Positions 1 through 7,583 are shown, counted from the stretch's first letter. The stretch is 11,736 nucleotides of DNA from JBPOJN01 sp052033505 (GCA_052033505.1 JBPOJN010000046.1:1-11736), one strand, 5' to 3'. Numbers and translations: made by a program. The notes: generated by a model from the letters alone, not told the origin.

Positions 1-1483
1 TATCGCCCGGCTGGACTTTTTGGATGAAGGGAGGGTTCTTCGCGTCTTTGGGCATGACCTGGCCCGACCCTTCGATGTGAAGGATGGGAATGAACGCCGC
101 CTGTCCGCTTTGTTTGGCCAATTCCAGAGCCGCGCGGATCGTGCCGTTCAGATTGTAGTAACGTTCGGGGTTTTCCGGTTTCACGACGTTGGAATAAATC
201 CCGGGAATATCCAGGCTCCCGTCTTCATTGTAAGCGGGTTCCGAGCGACCGCCCTGGCCGAAGAAGACCGGCTGGACGCCGTGCTCCGCCATCAATTCGG
301 TCATTTGCTTGTAGAGATTTCCATTGCCGTTTCCATTTCCGGAAGCGCCGTTTTTCAATCTCTTCGCGAACGGCAATCCGATCGTATCCAGAAACCAAGG
401 AATCCCCGTCAGTCGCATGATGAAGCTGTCGTGGAAATTTTGCTTATCCGCGACGAAACGCGCGCGGGGCCATGCGAGCCAAAAAAGAAAATCCGAATAA
501 ATGCCCGCGTGTAGCCATGCGCTTAAAATCATCTGATGCTGGGGGATTCCCGCGAGCTTTTCCTCTCCTCGGATTTTAAGCGTAATCCCGTAGGATTCAC
601 AGATGCAGCGGACCCAGTGAGGCATGATCACGTCCATGACCTCCATGTGTTTTTTGTTGGGAGAGGCGTGCTTGTTCAAGAAAAGGGTACGGAATTGGCT
701 TCGACGTGTGGCCCAGAATCCCCTCGCGCGCGCGTAGGAGCGGGACACGGGACCTTTGACGATGGACAGGGTCGTCCTTAAACCCCTTAAATTTCTACGC
801 AGGGAAAAACCCGGCTTCGCATCGCGCCCATAATTCGGCATCCGGCCCCGCGTTTGATCCCGTTCGGGAAAATGCTGCGGGACGTCGGGGGCGAAAACGC
901 CCAAGGCCGCCGCTTCTTGGGCCCGCCAACCCGCGGGAGTGAGTCGCTCACCGGTCGATAGTTGGTTGTGAATGATGTCTGTTTCTACGCGATTGTTTCG
1001 ATCTTGGGTGCTCAGAACGGAAAGAGCGGCGGCGGCCAGCGAAACCGTATGAGAACCGACCGAATCGCCTCCGAAAACCACGCTCGCCCCGGCATAAGCG
1101 AGGGCGGCGCGCGAGACGATAGAGTCTCGAAGCGATCCTACGGTGCTTTCCGCCAAACCCGTGGCCTGATTGATTTTTTGGATAACCGTGGCCGCCCGCG
1201 ACGGAGGCGATTCCACAGCGGGTTTGGGCTTTGAAAACCAGGAAACGACGCGACGCACGGCCCGCGACGCGAGACGCATCACTGGATTGGCATAAAGAAT
1301 CCCGCCCACGATCACTTGCCACGTCGGCGGTAAAGACGGCGCGATCGCCGCTAAGGACATCGCATGGGGCGACTCGGCCAAGGCCGTCGCCGGGGCCAAA
1401 GTCACGGCCGCAGCGGTAAGCGCCGCCGGTATCGCTACGGATCGCGGCGCGGAAGGTGTCGCACTGCCGAGTCGTGGGAGCAT
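1..1483 (-). CDS. PlsC/LPLAT-like acyltransferase, atypical motifs, 3' end cut by window
   Basis: An open frame of 494 codons runs from the ATG at 1483 to the window edge with no stop, so the C-terminus is missing. The start follows a good ribosome site (GAGG, six bases before ATG), and the frame meets a stop upstream before any other ATG. The N-terminus is signal-peptide-like: a hydrophobic Ala/Leu-rich stretch at residues 16-36 ending in ALA before ESPHA. A second hydrophobic stretch lies near residues 115-145. The C-terminal half resembles glycerolipid acyltransferases: HAGIYSD at 325-331 stands where NHxxxxD is expected, FFGQGGRS at 407-414 where FPEGTRS is expected, followed by FIPILHIEGSG and MPKD. 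The His-Asp spacing is one residue longer than usual, and Gln410 replaces the usual Glu. It resembles the divergent gene to its right along the hydrophobic middle and the acyltransferase domain. Being a member of the fold is fairly certain; activity and acyl acceptor are unknown. Confidence 0.8.
   Translation of the reverse strand, partial: MLPRLGSATPSAPRSVAIPAALTAAAVTLAPATALAESPHAMSLAAIAPSLPPTWQVIVGGILYANPVMRLASRAVRRVVSWFSKPKPAVESPPSRAATVIQKINQATGLAESTVGSLRDSIVSRAALAYAGASVVFGGDSVGSHTVSLAAAALSVLSTQDRNNRVETDIIHNQLSTGERLTPAGWRAQEAAALGVFAPDVPQHFPERDQTRGRMPNYGRDAKPGFSLRRNLRGLRTTLSIVKGPVSRSYARARGFWATRRSQFRTLFLNKHASPNKKHMEVMDVIMPHWVRCICESYGITLKIRGEEKLAGIPQHQMILSAWLHAGIYSDFLFWLAWPRARFVADKQNFHDSFIMRLTGIPWFLDTIGLPFAKRLKNGASGNGNGNGNLYKQMTELMAEHGVQPVFFGQGGRSEPAYNEDGSLDIPGIYSNVVKPENPERYYNLNGTIRAALELAKQSGQAAFIPILHIEGSGQVMPKDAKNPPFIQKVQPGD
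317..340 (-). repeat. Hexanucleotide run encoding four Gly-Asn dipeptides
   Basis: Eight codons in the left acyltransferase-like gene alternate Gly and Asn (residues 382-389), from near-identical 6-base units of the GGAAAT type. The run sits in a loop position between the acyltransferase block around 325-360 and the FGQGGRS motif. Changes in unit number would keep the frame, so this is a site of likely length variation between strains. Confidence 0.6.
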
Positions 1484-1676
1484 TTCTATCCTCTTTCGGG
1501 TACTCGCACTGCATCGCGGCTCCGCAAAGAAAGTTTCGGAAATGTTTCAGGATTTTCTAAAAATCGGATCCAACGCGACACTTGTCCGGTCATTTGTAAA
1601 ATCTGAAAATTTGAATTTGAATATTCACCACAACTTTTCCTGGCCGGGGGCCGAAAGGGGGTCCTAGGTAAAAATA
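1484..1676. promoter_or_regulatory. Shared divergent promoter region of two acyltransferase-like genes
   Basis: This 193-bp stretch separates two head-to-head genes and is AT-richer in its middle (about 1590-1640). For the rightward gene a possible promoter is TTGTCC at 1582-1587 and GAAAAT at 1605-1610 with a 17-bp spacer; the match is only moderate. A 10-bp perfect palindrome, TGAATATTCA, lies at 1618-1627 and could bind a dimeric regulator. Near the right end are two GGGGGYCC blocks. I saw no convincing promoter for the leftward gene. Confidence 0.35.
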
Positions 1677-3245
1677 ATGCCGCCCGCTCTGCCAAATCGA
1701 CTTCCTTTATACCCGGGCCTTTTGAGAGACTGCACCCTAAGCGGAGACATCGTGGAACCAGCTTTGGGTTCCCGCCTTATGGCCGCCATTTCGGCCGTTC
1801 CTCGTGACGACCATTTTAAAGTCCGTCCCGCCATGGCGGCCATTCGCAAAGGAGTGGCATCCGCCCCGCCTCTTCAAACTATCTATCGTGGACTCACTGA
1901 CAAAATAGAAATCCCCCTTTATTTCCCATTTGCAGCGGCAAATGTTGCGCATTCGCCACAACTCATGAAGGCCTTGGCACTCAGATCAGGGGACCTATGG
2001 ATATTGGCGAATATCGCCCGGGACATCGACATCGATGTTTCGCACGTGATTCGAGGATATCGGGGGTGGCATTCCAGGGATCCAGAACTCCGTTCCGAGG
2101 CAGAACCGCTGTCTTCCACTGGCTCCTCACTCACTCAGGGCCTGTTTCGTTTTTTCACGGCGGTCTCCTTGACGACGGCTGCAGGCCAGGTGGGAGGCAC
2201 GGGGGGCGCATTAATCGCAGGTGGCTTGTCGGCTTTAACCTGGGGAGGAAGCATCCTGAGTTCGCAGGAACCTGAGCCTGCGATATTGGAGGAATGTAAT
2301 GGAAACCTGTCCGGCCATGACATTATTGAAGCGGCTAAAAAAGGACCGTTGAACTTCCGTCAAATTGCGGCTTTTTTCGGAGAATCGCTAGATAATTACC
2401 CCTACCCGAACGATGGAAGTACGGACGTGCTTTCGGTGATCCGCCAAAGTTCTTCCAGAAAAATGTCCGAGAGCCGGTCACTTTCCAATACCTACAAACT
2501 TGCGACGAACTTCCGCCGCTTGGCCGCCATCGCCCTTCAGGGCCTGCGTCAAGACCCTAAAACCCAAGACAATCTCCTGCACGCTATGGGTATAGGGGTT
2601 TTAAGCCAATTGGGCTGGCGCCCGACGATCCTGAATCCGGAAATGTTCGCCCAAGTCTCCGAGCTTAAGAAGCAAGGTAAGAAAGTCATCTTCGTGGCGA
2701 ATCATCGGAGTTATCTGGACGTCCTCTGCTTGTTGACGGTGTTGAGAGACTTCAGCCCTCGCTTCGTTGCTAAAAAAGAGCTGGAATTGTTCTTGGGAGC
2801 TTTGCTCAACGAGGGAGGTCATCTTTTGATCGATCGCGACAAGGAGATCGTAAAATCACTGCTGGAACTCGTCCGGTGGGGGTTAACGTCTTTGGTGGAA
2901 GATTGTTCTCCGGTTATTTTTTTCGAGGGTAGCCGCGCCGTCACCGATCCCATTCACGGCGAAATAGGTTTGCAGCCCGCAGAAAGCGGAGCTTCTTTCT
3001 TGGCTTCCAAGGCAGGCAAAGTATTCGTCGTCCCCATCATGATGGCGGGCACCGGGCATGCCTTGCCCAAAGGGTCCTTAGCCACTCAATCACGCCCTCA
3101 AATCATGATTTCCATGGGCGAGCCTATCGAATTTTATCATTTTAGCCGCCGGTCAGAAGGTTTGAATCATAAGATCTGGGTCGACAGCTGGCATCAGCTG
3201 GCTCCAATGCAAGCCGTGCTAAACAACCTGCTCTTTACCCGGTAA
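1677..3245 (+). CDS. PlsC/LPLAT-domain acyltransferase with long N-terminal extension
   Basis: The 522-residue protein carries a 1-acylglycerol-3-phosphate acyltransferase-like domain in its last 200 residues: NHRSYLD at 342-348 gives the catalytic His343 and Asp348, and FFEGSRA at 415-421 matches the phosphate-binding FPEGTRS motif. VVPIMMAGTGHALPKG (451-466) and the closing MGEPIEF are also typical. It probably transfers an acyl chain to a glycerophospholipid precursor or a related acceptor at the membrane. The family is usually about 200-270 residues, so the first 320 residues are an extension; it includes a Gly/Ala-rich hydrophobic segment at 158-195 that could insert in the membrane. The ATG at 1677 follows a weak AGG. 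A sampled line (2641-2700) is about 47% GC, lower than in the quinone genes. It lies 38 bp before the deaminase gene and may be cotranscribed with it. The domain call is firm; the substrate is unknown. Confidence 0.82.
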   Translation: MPPALPNRLPLYPGLLRDCTLSGDIVEPALGSRLMAAISAVPRDDHFKVRPAMAAIRKGVASAPPLQTIYRGLTDKIEIPLYFPFAAANVAHSPQLMKALALRSGDLWILANIARDIDIDVSHVIRGYRGWHSRDPELRSEAEPLSSTGSSLTQGLFRFFTAVSLTTAAGQVGGTGGALIAGGLSALTWGGSILSSQEPEPAILEECNGNLSGHDIIEAAKKGPLNFRQIAAFFGESLDNYPYPNDGSTDVLSVIRQSSSRKMSESRSLSNTYKLATNFRRLAAIALQGLRQDPKTQDNLLHAMGIGVLSQLGWRPTILNPEMFAQVSELKKQGKKVIFVANHRSYLDVLCLLTVLRDFSPRFVAKKELELFLGALLNEGGHLLIDRDKEIVKSLLELVRWGLTSLVEDCSPVIFFEGSRAVTDPIHGEIGLQPAESGASFLASKAGKVFVVPIMMAGTGHALPKGSLATQSRPQIMISMGEPIEFYHFSRRSEGLNHKIWVDSWHQLAPMQAVLNNLLFTR

Positions 3246-3283
3246 GGCTTTACACCCTCCGCCGACTCCACTAATCCGCGCCC

Positions 3284-4477
3284 GTGCGTCTCAAAACCAA
3301 ATGGATCCTGCCGATTTCTTCCGATCCCATCGAGAACGGCGAAGTCGTCGTGGAAAAGGGACGCATCGTTTCCGTGGGCGTTTCCACGACACCCAGCCCG
3401 GCAGTCCAAAATTCGCAAGACTTCATTGATTTAGGCGACGCCATCCTCCTGCCCGGATTCATCAACGCCCACACCCATCTCGAACATTCGGCACTCTTCG
3501 ACCGGACGAGCGGACATCTACCCTTCACTCTTTGGGCCGATCAAGTCGCGAAGGAAAGCGTGAAACTTTCTCCCGAGGACATCCAAGCGGCGGTGAACGA
3601 AGAAGCCCTGCCGCGGTTGATCGAAGGCGGCAGCACGACGATCGTCGATCACGCGCATCCGGCGTCTTCGCTCGACGTGCCTCATTTGAGACGTTTGATC
3701 AATTGGCAGGTCTTAGGCTCCGACCGCGATCGCGCCGAGGCTTCGTGGAAACTCGCGAAACAAAAGCAGGCGCGCGAGGGCGGATGGATTTCGCCGCATT
3801 CGCTTTATGCCGTGCATCCGGACGTCGTCGCGGGTTTATTGAAATCCGATCCTCGAGTCCTCTCCGTCCATTTTCTGGAATCCAAAGACGAAGACCAATA
3901 CTTGCGCAAAGGCAACGGTCCTTTGGCCGACTACATCGCACGGCGCGGAGGCTTGGTCGTCGGCGATCCGGAACCGCCTTTCAACCGAATGTTCCCAACA
4001 GGCGCGGGTCCGAAAACCTTGCTCGTCCACGGAAATTACCTGCGTTCCTCGGAATACCGCCAGCTCGCCGAACTCAACGCCGGTCTCGTGCACTGCCCGG
4101 GCAGCCACACGTTCTTCGACGAGCCTTCGCCGCATTTCGACCTGATTCGAAAATTCAAAATTCCGCTGGCTCTCGGCACCGACAGTCTGGCAAGTAACGA
4201 AGATGTTTCCATGTTGCGCGAAATGAGACTCTTTCACGAAAAACATCCGGAATATTCTCCTTGCGAAATCGTGACCATGGCGACCCGGGATGCCGCAAAC
4301 CTCATCGGTTTAGGCGACCGCATCGGCACTCTGGAGCCCGGCAAGGAAGCCGATCTCATCGCTATTCCGATCGGCCACAAACCCATTGAGGGGGAGGCTC
4401 CTTTTGCTTGTATCTTGAAATCTCGTCAGGTGGTTTTTTCGATGATCCAGGGAAAGGTCGTTATTTCGCATGTATAA
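3284..4477 (+). CDS. mqnX: Amidohydrolase, probable aminodeoxyfutalosine deaminase
   Basis: The 397-residue protein is a metal-dependent hydrolase of the amidohydrolase superfamily (ATZ/TRZ-type). Metal and catalytic residues are visible: HTH at 63-65, HFLE at 196-199 (His plus proton-shuttle Glu), LLVHGN with His249, and GTDSLAS with Asp300. The N-terminal part forms the usual beta-sandwich start and the end has the GTLEPGKEADLIAI signature. In the futalosine route such an enzyme converts 6-aminodeoxyfutalosine to futalosine in the cytosol. That specific role is inferred from the neighbours (UbiD, MenG, UbiX and UbiA homologues), since the family also includes other nucleoside and guanine deaminases. 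The GTG at 3284 is the only sensible start, because an in-frame TAA stands four codons upstream and the fold begins at once; no ribosome site is seen. Its stop overlaps the next gene by 8 bp, pointing to coupled translation. Confidence 0.85.
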   Translation: MRLKTKWILPISSDPIENGEVVVEKGRIVSVGVSTTPSPAVQNSQDFIDLGDAILLPGFINAHTHLEHSALFDRTSGHLPFTLWADQVAKESVKLSPEDIQAAVNEEALPRLIEGGSTTIVDHAHPASSLDVPHLRRLINWQVLGSDRDRAEASWKLAKQKQAREGGWISPHSLYAVHPDVVAGLLKSDPRVLSVHFLESKDEDQYLRKGNGPLADYIARRGGLVVGDPEPPFNRMFPTGAGPKTLLVHGNYLRSSEYRQLAELNAGLVHCPGSHTFFDEPSPHFDLIRKFKIPLALGTDSLASNEDVSMLREMRLFHEKHPEYSPCEIVTMATRDAANLIGLGDRIGTLEPGKEADLIAIPIGHKPIEGEAPFACILKSRQVVFSMIQGKVVISHV

Positions 4478-5948
4478 ATCGCTTCAAGATTTCGTAAAAT
4501 TCCTCGAGGAGCGTAAAGAACTGCTCCGCATCGCCGAACCGATCAAAGCCGACCTTGAAATCACGGAGATCACCGACCGCGTGACGAAAGCCGGCGGTCC
4601 CGCCCTGCTTTTCGAAAACGTAATCAAGGTCGACGGCACGCGTTCCGAATTTCCGATTCTCATCAATGCCTACGGGACTTGGAAGCGCATGGCATGGGCC
4701 CTGGGCGTCGAAGACGTCGAGGAGATCGCGCGCGAGATCGAAGACCTGATCAAGACGCAGCCGCCGTCGGGGCTTCTTGAGAAATTTCGCATGCTGCCGA
4801 AGCTCGCGAAGATCGGCAGTTACATGCCGAAGAAAGTTTCCAAAGGCGCCTGCCAAGACGTCGTCCACACCGATCCGGACCTCTCGATCATACCCTACCT
4901 GAAATGCTGGCCCGACGACGGAGGCCCCTACATCACGCTGCCCGCCGTCGTGAGCAAAGATCCCGACACCGGCATCCGCAACGTTGGCACCTACCGCATC
5001 CAGATCTTCGACAAAAAAACCTGCGGCATGCACTGGCAGATCCACAAGGGCGGCTCGAAACATTTCCAGCGCTATAAAGAATTGAAGCAAAAAATCCCCG
5101 TCGCCGTCTGTCTGGGCGGCGATCCGGCCCTGGCCTATGCCGGAACCGCGCCGATGCCGGATAATTTCGACGAATTCATGCTTGCGGGATTCCTACGCAA
5201 GAAAGCCGTCGAAATGGTCCCGTGCAAAACCATCGATCTCGAAGTGCCGGCCGACTGCGATTTCGTGATCGAAGGCTACGTCGACCCCGAAGAACCGCTC
5301 GTGATGGAAGGACCGTTCGGCGACCATACGGGCTATTATTCCTTGGCCGATCTCTATCCAAAATTTCATGTGACCGCGATTACGCACCGCCGTGATCCGA
5401 TTTATTCGACGATCATCGTCGGGCCTCCGCTGCAGGAAGATGGTTTTTTAGGCAAGGCGACGGAGAGAATTTTCCTGCCACTCATCAAAATGACGTTTCC
5501 TGAAATTCACGACATGCATTTGCCGATCGAAACGTGCTTCCACAATCTCGCTATCGTCTCGATCAAAAAGCAGTACCCGGGCCACGCGAAGAAGATCATG
5601 CATTCCTTCTGGGGCACGGGCCAACTCATGTTCACAAAGGCCTTGATCATCGTCGACGAGGACGTGAACGTCCAAGACCTGAAAGAAGTCGCCTGGCGCG
5701 TCTCGAATAACATCGACGCCAAGCGCGATTTCGTCTTCGCCGAAGGCCCCGTCGACGCACTGGACCACGCGGCGGACCAATTTGCCTACGGCTCGAAACT
5801 CGGCATCGACGCCACTCGGAAGTGGAAGGAAGAAGGCTTCACGCGCGAGTGGCCGGAAGTGGTAAGGATGTCGCCGGAAGTTAAGACACGGGTCGACGGG
5901 ATGAGCGAGATTTGGCGGAAACTCGGGATTGAGCTGGACCGCCGATAG
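4470..5948 (+). CDS. mqnL: UbiD-family prenyl-FMN decarboxylase, probable MqnL
   Basis: The 492-residue product matches the usual length of UbiD-type (de)carboxylases. RNVGTYRIQ at 170-178 supplies the Asn and Arg that bind prenylated FMN and the carboxylate. MEGPFGDHTGYY at 279-290 gives the catalytic acidic pair (Glu280, Asp285). MHWQIHKGGSKHF (187-199) and the C-terminal block around 355-445 are also family features. UbiD enzymes need prenyl-FMN made by a UbiX partner, and a UbiX homologue is encoded further along. In the futalosine branch this enzyme would decarboxylate the 1,4-dihydroxy-6-naphthoate ring late in menaquinone synthesis. It starts within the last codons of the deaminase gene (8-bp overlap). 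The last 68 bases are also read on the other strand by the end of the cassette gene. The family is certain; the step is inferred from context. Confidence 0.88.
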   Translation: MYKSLQDFVKFLEERKELLRIAEPIKADLEITEITDRVTKAGGPALLFENVIKVDGTRSEFPILINAYGTWKRMAWALGVEDVEEIAREIEDLIKTQPPSGLLEKFRMLPKLAKIGSYMPKKVSKGACQDVVHTDPDLSIIPYLKCWPDDGGPYITLPAVVSKDPDTGIRNVGTYRIQIFDKKTCGMHWQIHKGGSKHFQRYKELKQKIPVAVCLGGDPALAYAGTAPMPDNFDEFMLAGFLRKKAVEMVPCKTIDLEVPADCDFVIEGYVDPEEPLVMEGPFGDHTGYYSLADLYPKFHVTAITHRRDPIYSTIIVGPPLQEDGFLGKATERIFLPLIKMTFPEIHDMHLPIETCFHNLAIVSIKKQYPGHAKKIMHSFWGTGQLMFTKALIIVDEDVNVQDLKEVAWRVSNNIDAKRDFVFAEGPVDALDHAADQFAYGSKLGIDATRKWKEEGFTREWPEVVRMSPEVKTRVDGMSEIWRKLGIELDRR

Positions 5949-6933
5949 CCTCTCTTATTTCGTCCAGCGCTTGCTCGTACAAACTCCACATTTCTTTTAA
6001 GTCGGTACCGACAAAATTTTCCTTTGCGTAACGAACGGTTTGAGGACGGGGGAATCTCTTGAGAACTTTATCCAATGTCTCCAATCTTACATTGAGATAA
6101 TCCAAGAGAATAGATTCGTGGAGATCGGACGACCAATTCTCCATGGCCTCAACATCGCTAAAAACAGTGAACAACGTGAACCAATCCAAAAAGAAATACT
6201 CTGTTTTAGGTCTCCACGCGAAGTGAGGGGAATGAGCGTTTATAAAGTAAACTTTTTCTGAATAAGACTCCTCAGAAAGAATCAAGCCTGCCTCTTTGAG
6301 ATCATCTAAAGCCCTTAACACGGTAGCAGGGTCATAGTGCAGCTCACGAGATATCTGCGCTCCGGTGGTTGACCTCAGAGAAGTAACGCTCGACTGAGCA
6401 GAACATATTCTCAAAAAATACAGAATATCCGCTTTTGCCGTTACTCCTAAAATATAACGAAATCCAAGAAGCTCATTTTTTTCCAAAATCCATTGGTGAT
6501 TTTGCAATTTCTTACGAGAAGATTCTTGGGATGCGATCAGTCTCGCCGAAGCGGCGGAATACAGCTCATGCTTAAGAATAAGTAAGAGTTTGCTCCAGCG
6601 CCTCAAAGATTTTTCAGGAATACTCTCTCGAATCGTCTGGCTCAAAACTTCAAAAAAGCTTGGGTCCTGTTGATCTTTAAGTATAAATTTCAAAGCTGTT
6701 TTTAAACGCTCTACGTTAATAACCCCCTCGTAGTACCTAAGCCACTGCCGCATGACCTCTACGAGTCGGAGGTCTTTTGGGCCCATGATGCTGGTCAAAA
6801 CAATCAAAGCCTCAGGATCAATTGAGGCCTGGCACTCTTGTCCATGGGCATAGGCTCCAAGCTTGATCCAATGACTCCATAGGATATCAAGCGCCGCTTT
6901 TTCGATTTTATTTTTCCAGTCGTTGAGCAACAT
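5881..6933 (-). CDS. Winged-helix protein partnered with a nucleotidyltransferase; TA/defence-like
   Basis: I do not recognise a named family. With the ATG at 6933 the protein has 350 residues. This start overlaps the upstream gene by 26 bp and begins a helical region (MLLNDWKNKIEKAALDIL). Residues 1-160 look alpha-helical. Residues 165-232 look like a winged helix-turn-helix: ILYFLRICS, then GAQISRELHYDPATVLRALDDLKEAGLI as the HTH, then a short beta-wing ending KVYFIN. The rest is helical and charged. The tail GGPAQSRVSAKSRSSRRPVS is encoded antisense to the end of the UbiD gene and looks acquired at the insertion point rather than native. A sampled line (6481-6540) is about 38% GC, well below the flanks, suggesting transfer. 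By analogy with AbiE-type pairs it may be the DNA-binding antitoxin or autorepressor of the preceding gene, but here the HTH is central, not N-terminal, and the gene order is reversed. Function is inferred. Confidence 0.7.
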   Translation of the reverse strand: MLLNDWKNKIEKAALDILWSHWIKLGAYAHGQECQASIDPEALIVLTSIMGPKDLRLVEVMRQWLRYYEGVINVERLKTALKFILKDQQDPSFFEVLSQTIRESIPEKSLRRWSKLLLILKHELYSAASARLIASQESSRKKLQNHQWILEKNELLGFRYILGVTAKADILYFLRICSAQSSVTSLRSTTGAQISRELHYDPATVLRALDDLKEAGLILSEESYSEKVYFINAHSPHFAWRPKTEYFFLDWFTLFTVFSDVEAMENWSSDLHESILLDYLNVRLETLDKVLKRFPRPQTVRYAKENFVGTDLKEMWSLYEQALDEIREAIGGPAQSRVSAKSRSSRRPVS

Positions 6934-7462
6934 CGCTCCACCCCATCTTTTGAAGAAAATCGGCCATGAGCATTCGAAAACCTTCCGAGACATCCTGAGT
7001 GAAGCACCAAGAAGCCGCTTGAAAAATTTCTTCTTCCGAAGGTTTCAGACTTTTAAGATCCGTGGTGTGATAACCACCCTGATCGACGGAGGCATAAAGC
7101 TTGAAGTGAATTTGGTCGAATCGTGACGTAATGAGATACGTGAGTCGCCTGGAAAACTGGAGACGTTCGCATCTTTCAAAATAACCTTGAGGCAGCCCCA
7201 TACGAAAGAGATCGACGGGGCCGGGATTCATCCAATCCGGCTTAAGGGCGAAACGCTTTGCCGTAAGCTCAACGGCTTTTTCAAGCGCCGTAGGCCACGG
7301 ATCCGGAGAGAGGATATCGACGTCTTTGGTGGTCCTTTCCAGCAAGCCGGAAAGATTCAAGGCGGTACCACCACAAATAGAGACTTCGAGAGCCGCATCG
7401 CTCAGATTTTCATAAATCTCTGCCACATGACGCAAATAAGTTAAGACGTCGCCCTTATTCAT
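6908..7462 (-). CDS. DUF6036/AbiEii-like nucleotidyltransferase-fold protein, possible toxin
   Basis: The 184-residue protein shows the minimal nucleotidyltransferase signature: CGGTALNLSGL at 30-40 followed by R43-T44-x-x-DVD at 47-49. Asp47 and Asp49 would be the metal ligands. A later block, FDQIHFKLYASVDQGGYHTTDL (115-136), is typical of DUF6036 and AbiEii-like proteins. Related proteins act as toxins that add nucleotides to tRNA or other targets in type IV and similar toxin-antitoxin systems. A purely housekeeping role is unlikely given the AT-rich cassette. I chose the ATG at 7462 because homology-like sequence begins there; the frame could extend to a TTG at 7510, but that piece is encoded by the operator repeats and looks non-coding. 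No ribosome site precedes the ATG. The gene leads a two-gene unit with the winged-helix gene (26-bp overlap). The family is likely; the toxin role is inference. Confidence 0.75.
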   Translation of the reverse strand: MNKGDVLTYLRHVAEIYENLSDAALEVSICGGTALNLSGLLERTTKDVDILSPDPWPTALEKAVELTAKRFALKPDWMNPGPVDLFRMGLPQGYFERCERLQFSRRLTYLITSRFDQIHFKLYASVDQGGYHTTDLKSLKPSEEEIFQAASWCFTQDVSEGFRMLMADFLQKMGWSDVAQRLEK

Positions 7463-7474
7463 GTGATCATTACA
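7462..7474. promoter_or_regulatory. Operator-like repeat, copy 1
   Basis: The plus strand reads TGTGATCATTACA, an imperfect palindrome. It abuts the start codon of the nucleotidyltransferase gene (its first base pairs with the A of ATG). It is the first of three related motifs at exact 22-bp intervals. Confidence 0.5.
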
Positions 7475-7483
7475 ACACTTGAC

Positions 7484-7496
7484 TGTGATTAATGCA
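7484..7496. promoter_or_regulatory. Operator-like repeat, copy 2
   Basis: The plus strand reads TGTGATTAATGCA, matching copy 1 at 10 of 13 positions and starting 22 bp after it. With copy 3 it forms the left arm of a 35-bp imperfect inverted repeat (7484-7518). Confidence 0.5.
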
Positions 7497-7505
7497 ATTA
7501 TATAT

Positions 7506-7518
7506 TGCAATTATCACA
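7506..7518. promoter_or_regulatory. Operator-like repeat, copy 3 (inverted)
   Basis: Read on the minus strand this is TGTGATAATTGCA, matching copy 2 at 11 of 13 positions. It begins 22 bp after copy 2 and would cover the expected transcription start of the cassette, a fitting place for a repressor site. Confidence 0.5.
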
Positions 7519-7520
7519 AC

Positions 7521-7550
7521 ATATAACTTTAAGATGACGATTCAACTCAA
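7521..7550 (-). promoter_or_regulatory. Candidate promoter of the nucleotidyltransferase/winged-helix cassette
   Basis: On the minus strand TTGAGT (7550-7545) and TTATAT (7526-7521) are separated by 18 bp, close to sigma-70 consensus. Transcription would begin near 7514, inside repeat copy 3, giving a leader of about 50 bases that contains all three repeats. This is a prediction from sequence alone. Confidence 0.45.
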
Positions 7551-7583
7551 CACAACCCCCGCCACATGGCGACGGTTTCTTCT

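Noticed and set aside
20..781. Plus-strand frames of 164 and 81 codons
   Set aside because: They lie fully antisense to the left acyltransferase-like gene, show no recognisable motif and lack ribosome sites.
948..1514. Minus-strand frame of 188 codons, very rich in Arg
   Set aside because: It is an off-frame reading of the left acyltransferase-like gene, whose own frame gives sensible protein sequence through the same bases to the window edge.
6934..6993. Longer start for the winged-helix protein
   Set aside because: The extra 20 residues lie inside the nucleotidyltransferase gene and look like off-frame sequence; the ATG at 6933 gives the usual short coupled overlap.
7484..7518. CRP/FNR-type site suggested by TGTGA and TCACA ends
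   Set aside because: The half sites are 25 bp apart, far wider than the 6-bp gap of CRP sites; the three phased 13-mers explain the pattern better.
5940..7565. Target-site direct repeats or terminal inverted repeats around the cassette
   Set aside because: Only a short CCGCC match between the two borders was found, which is expected by chance at this GC content; no transposase or integrase is present.
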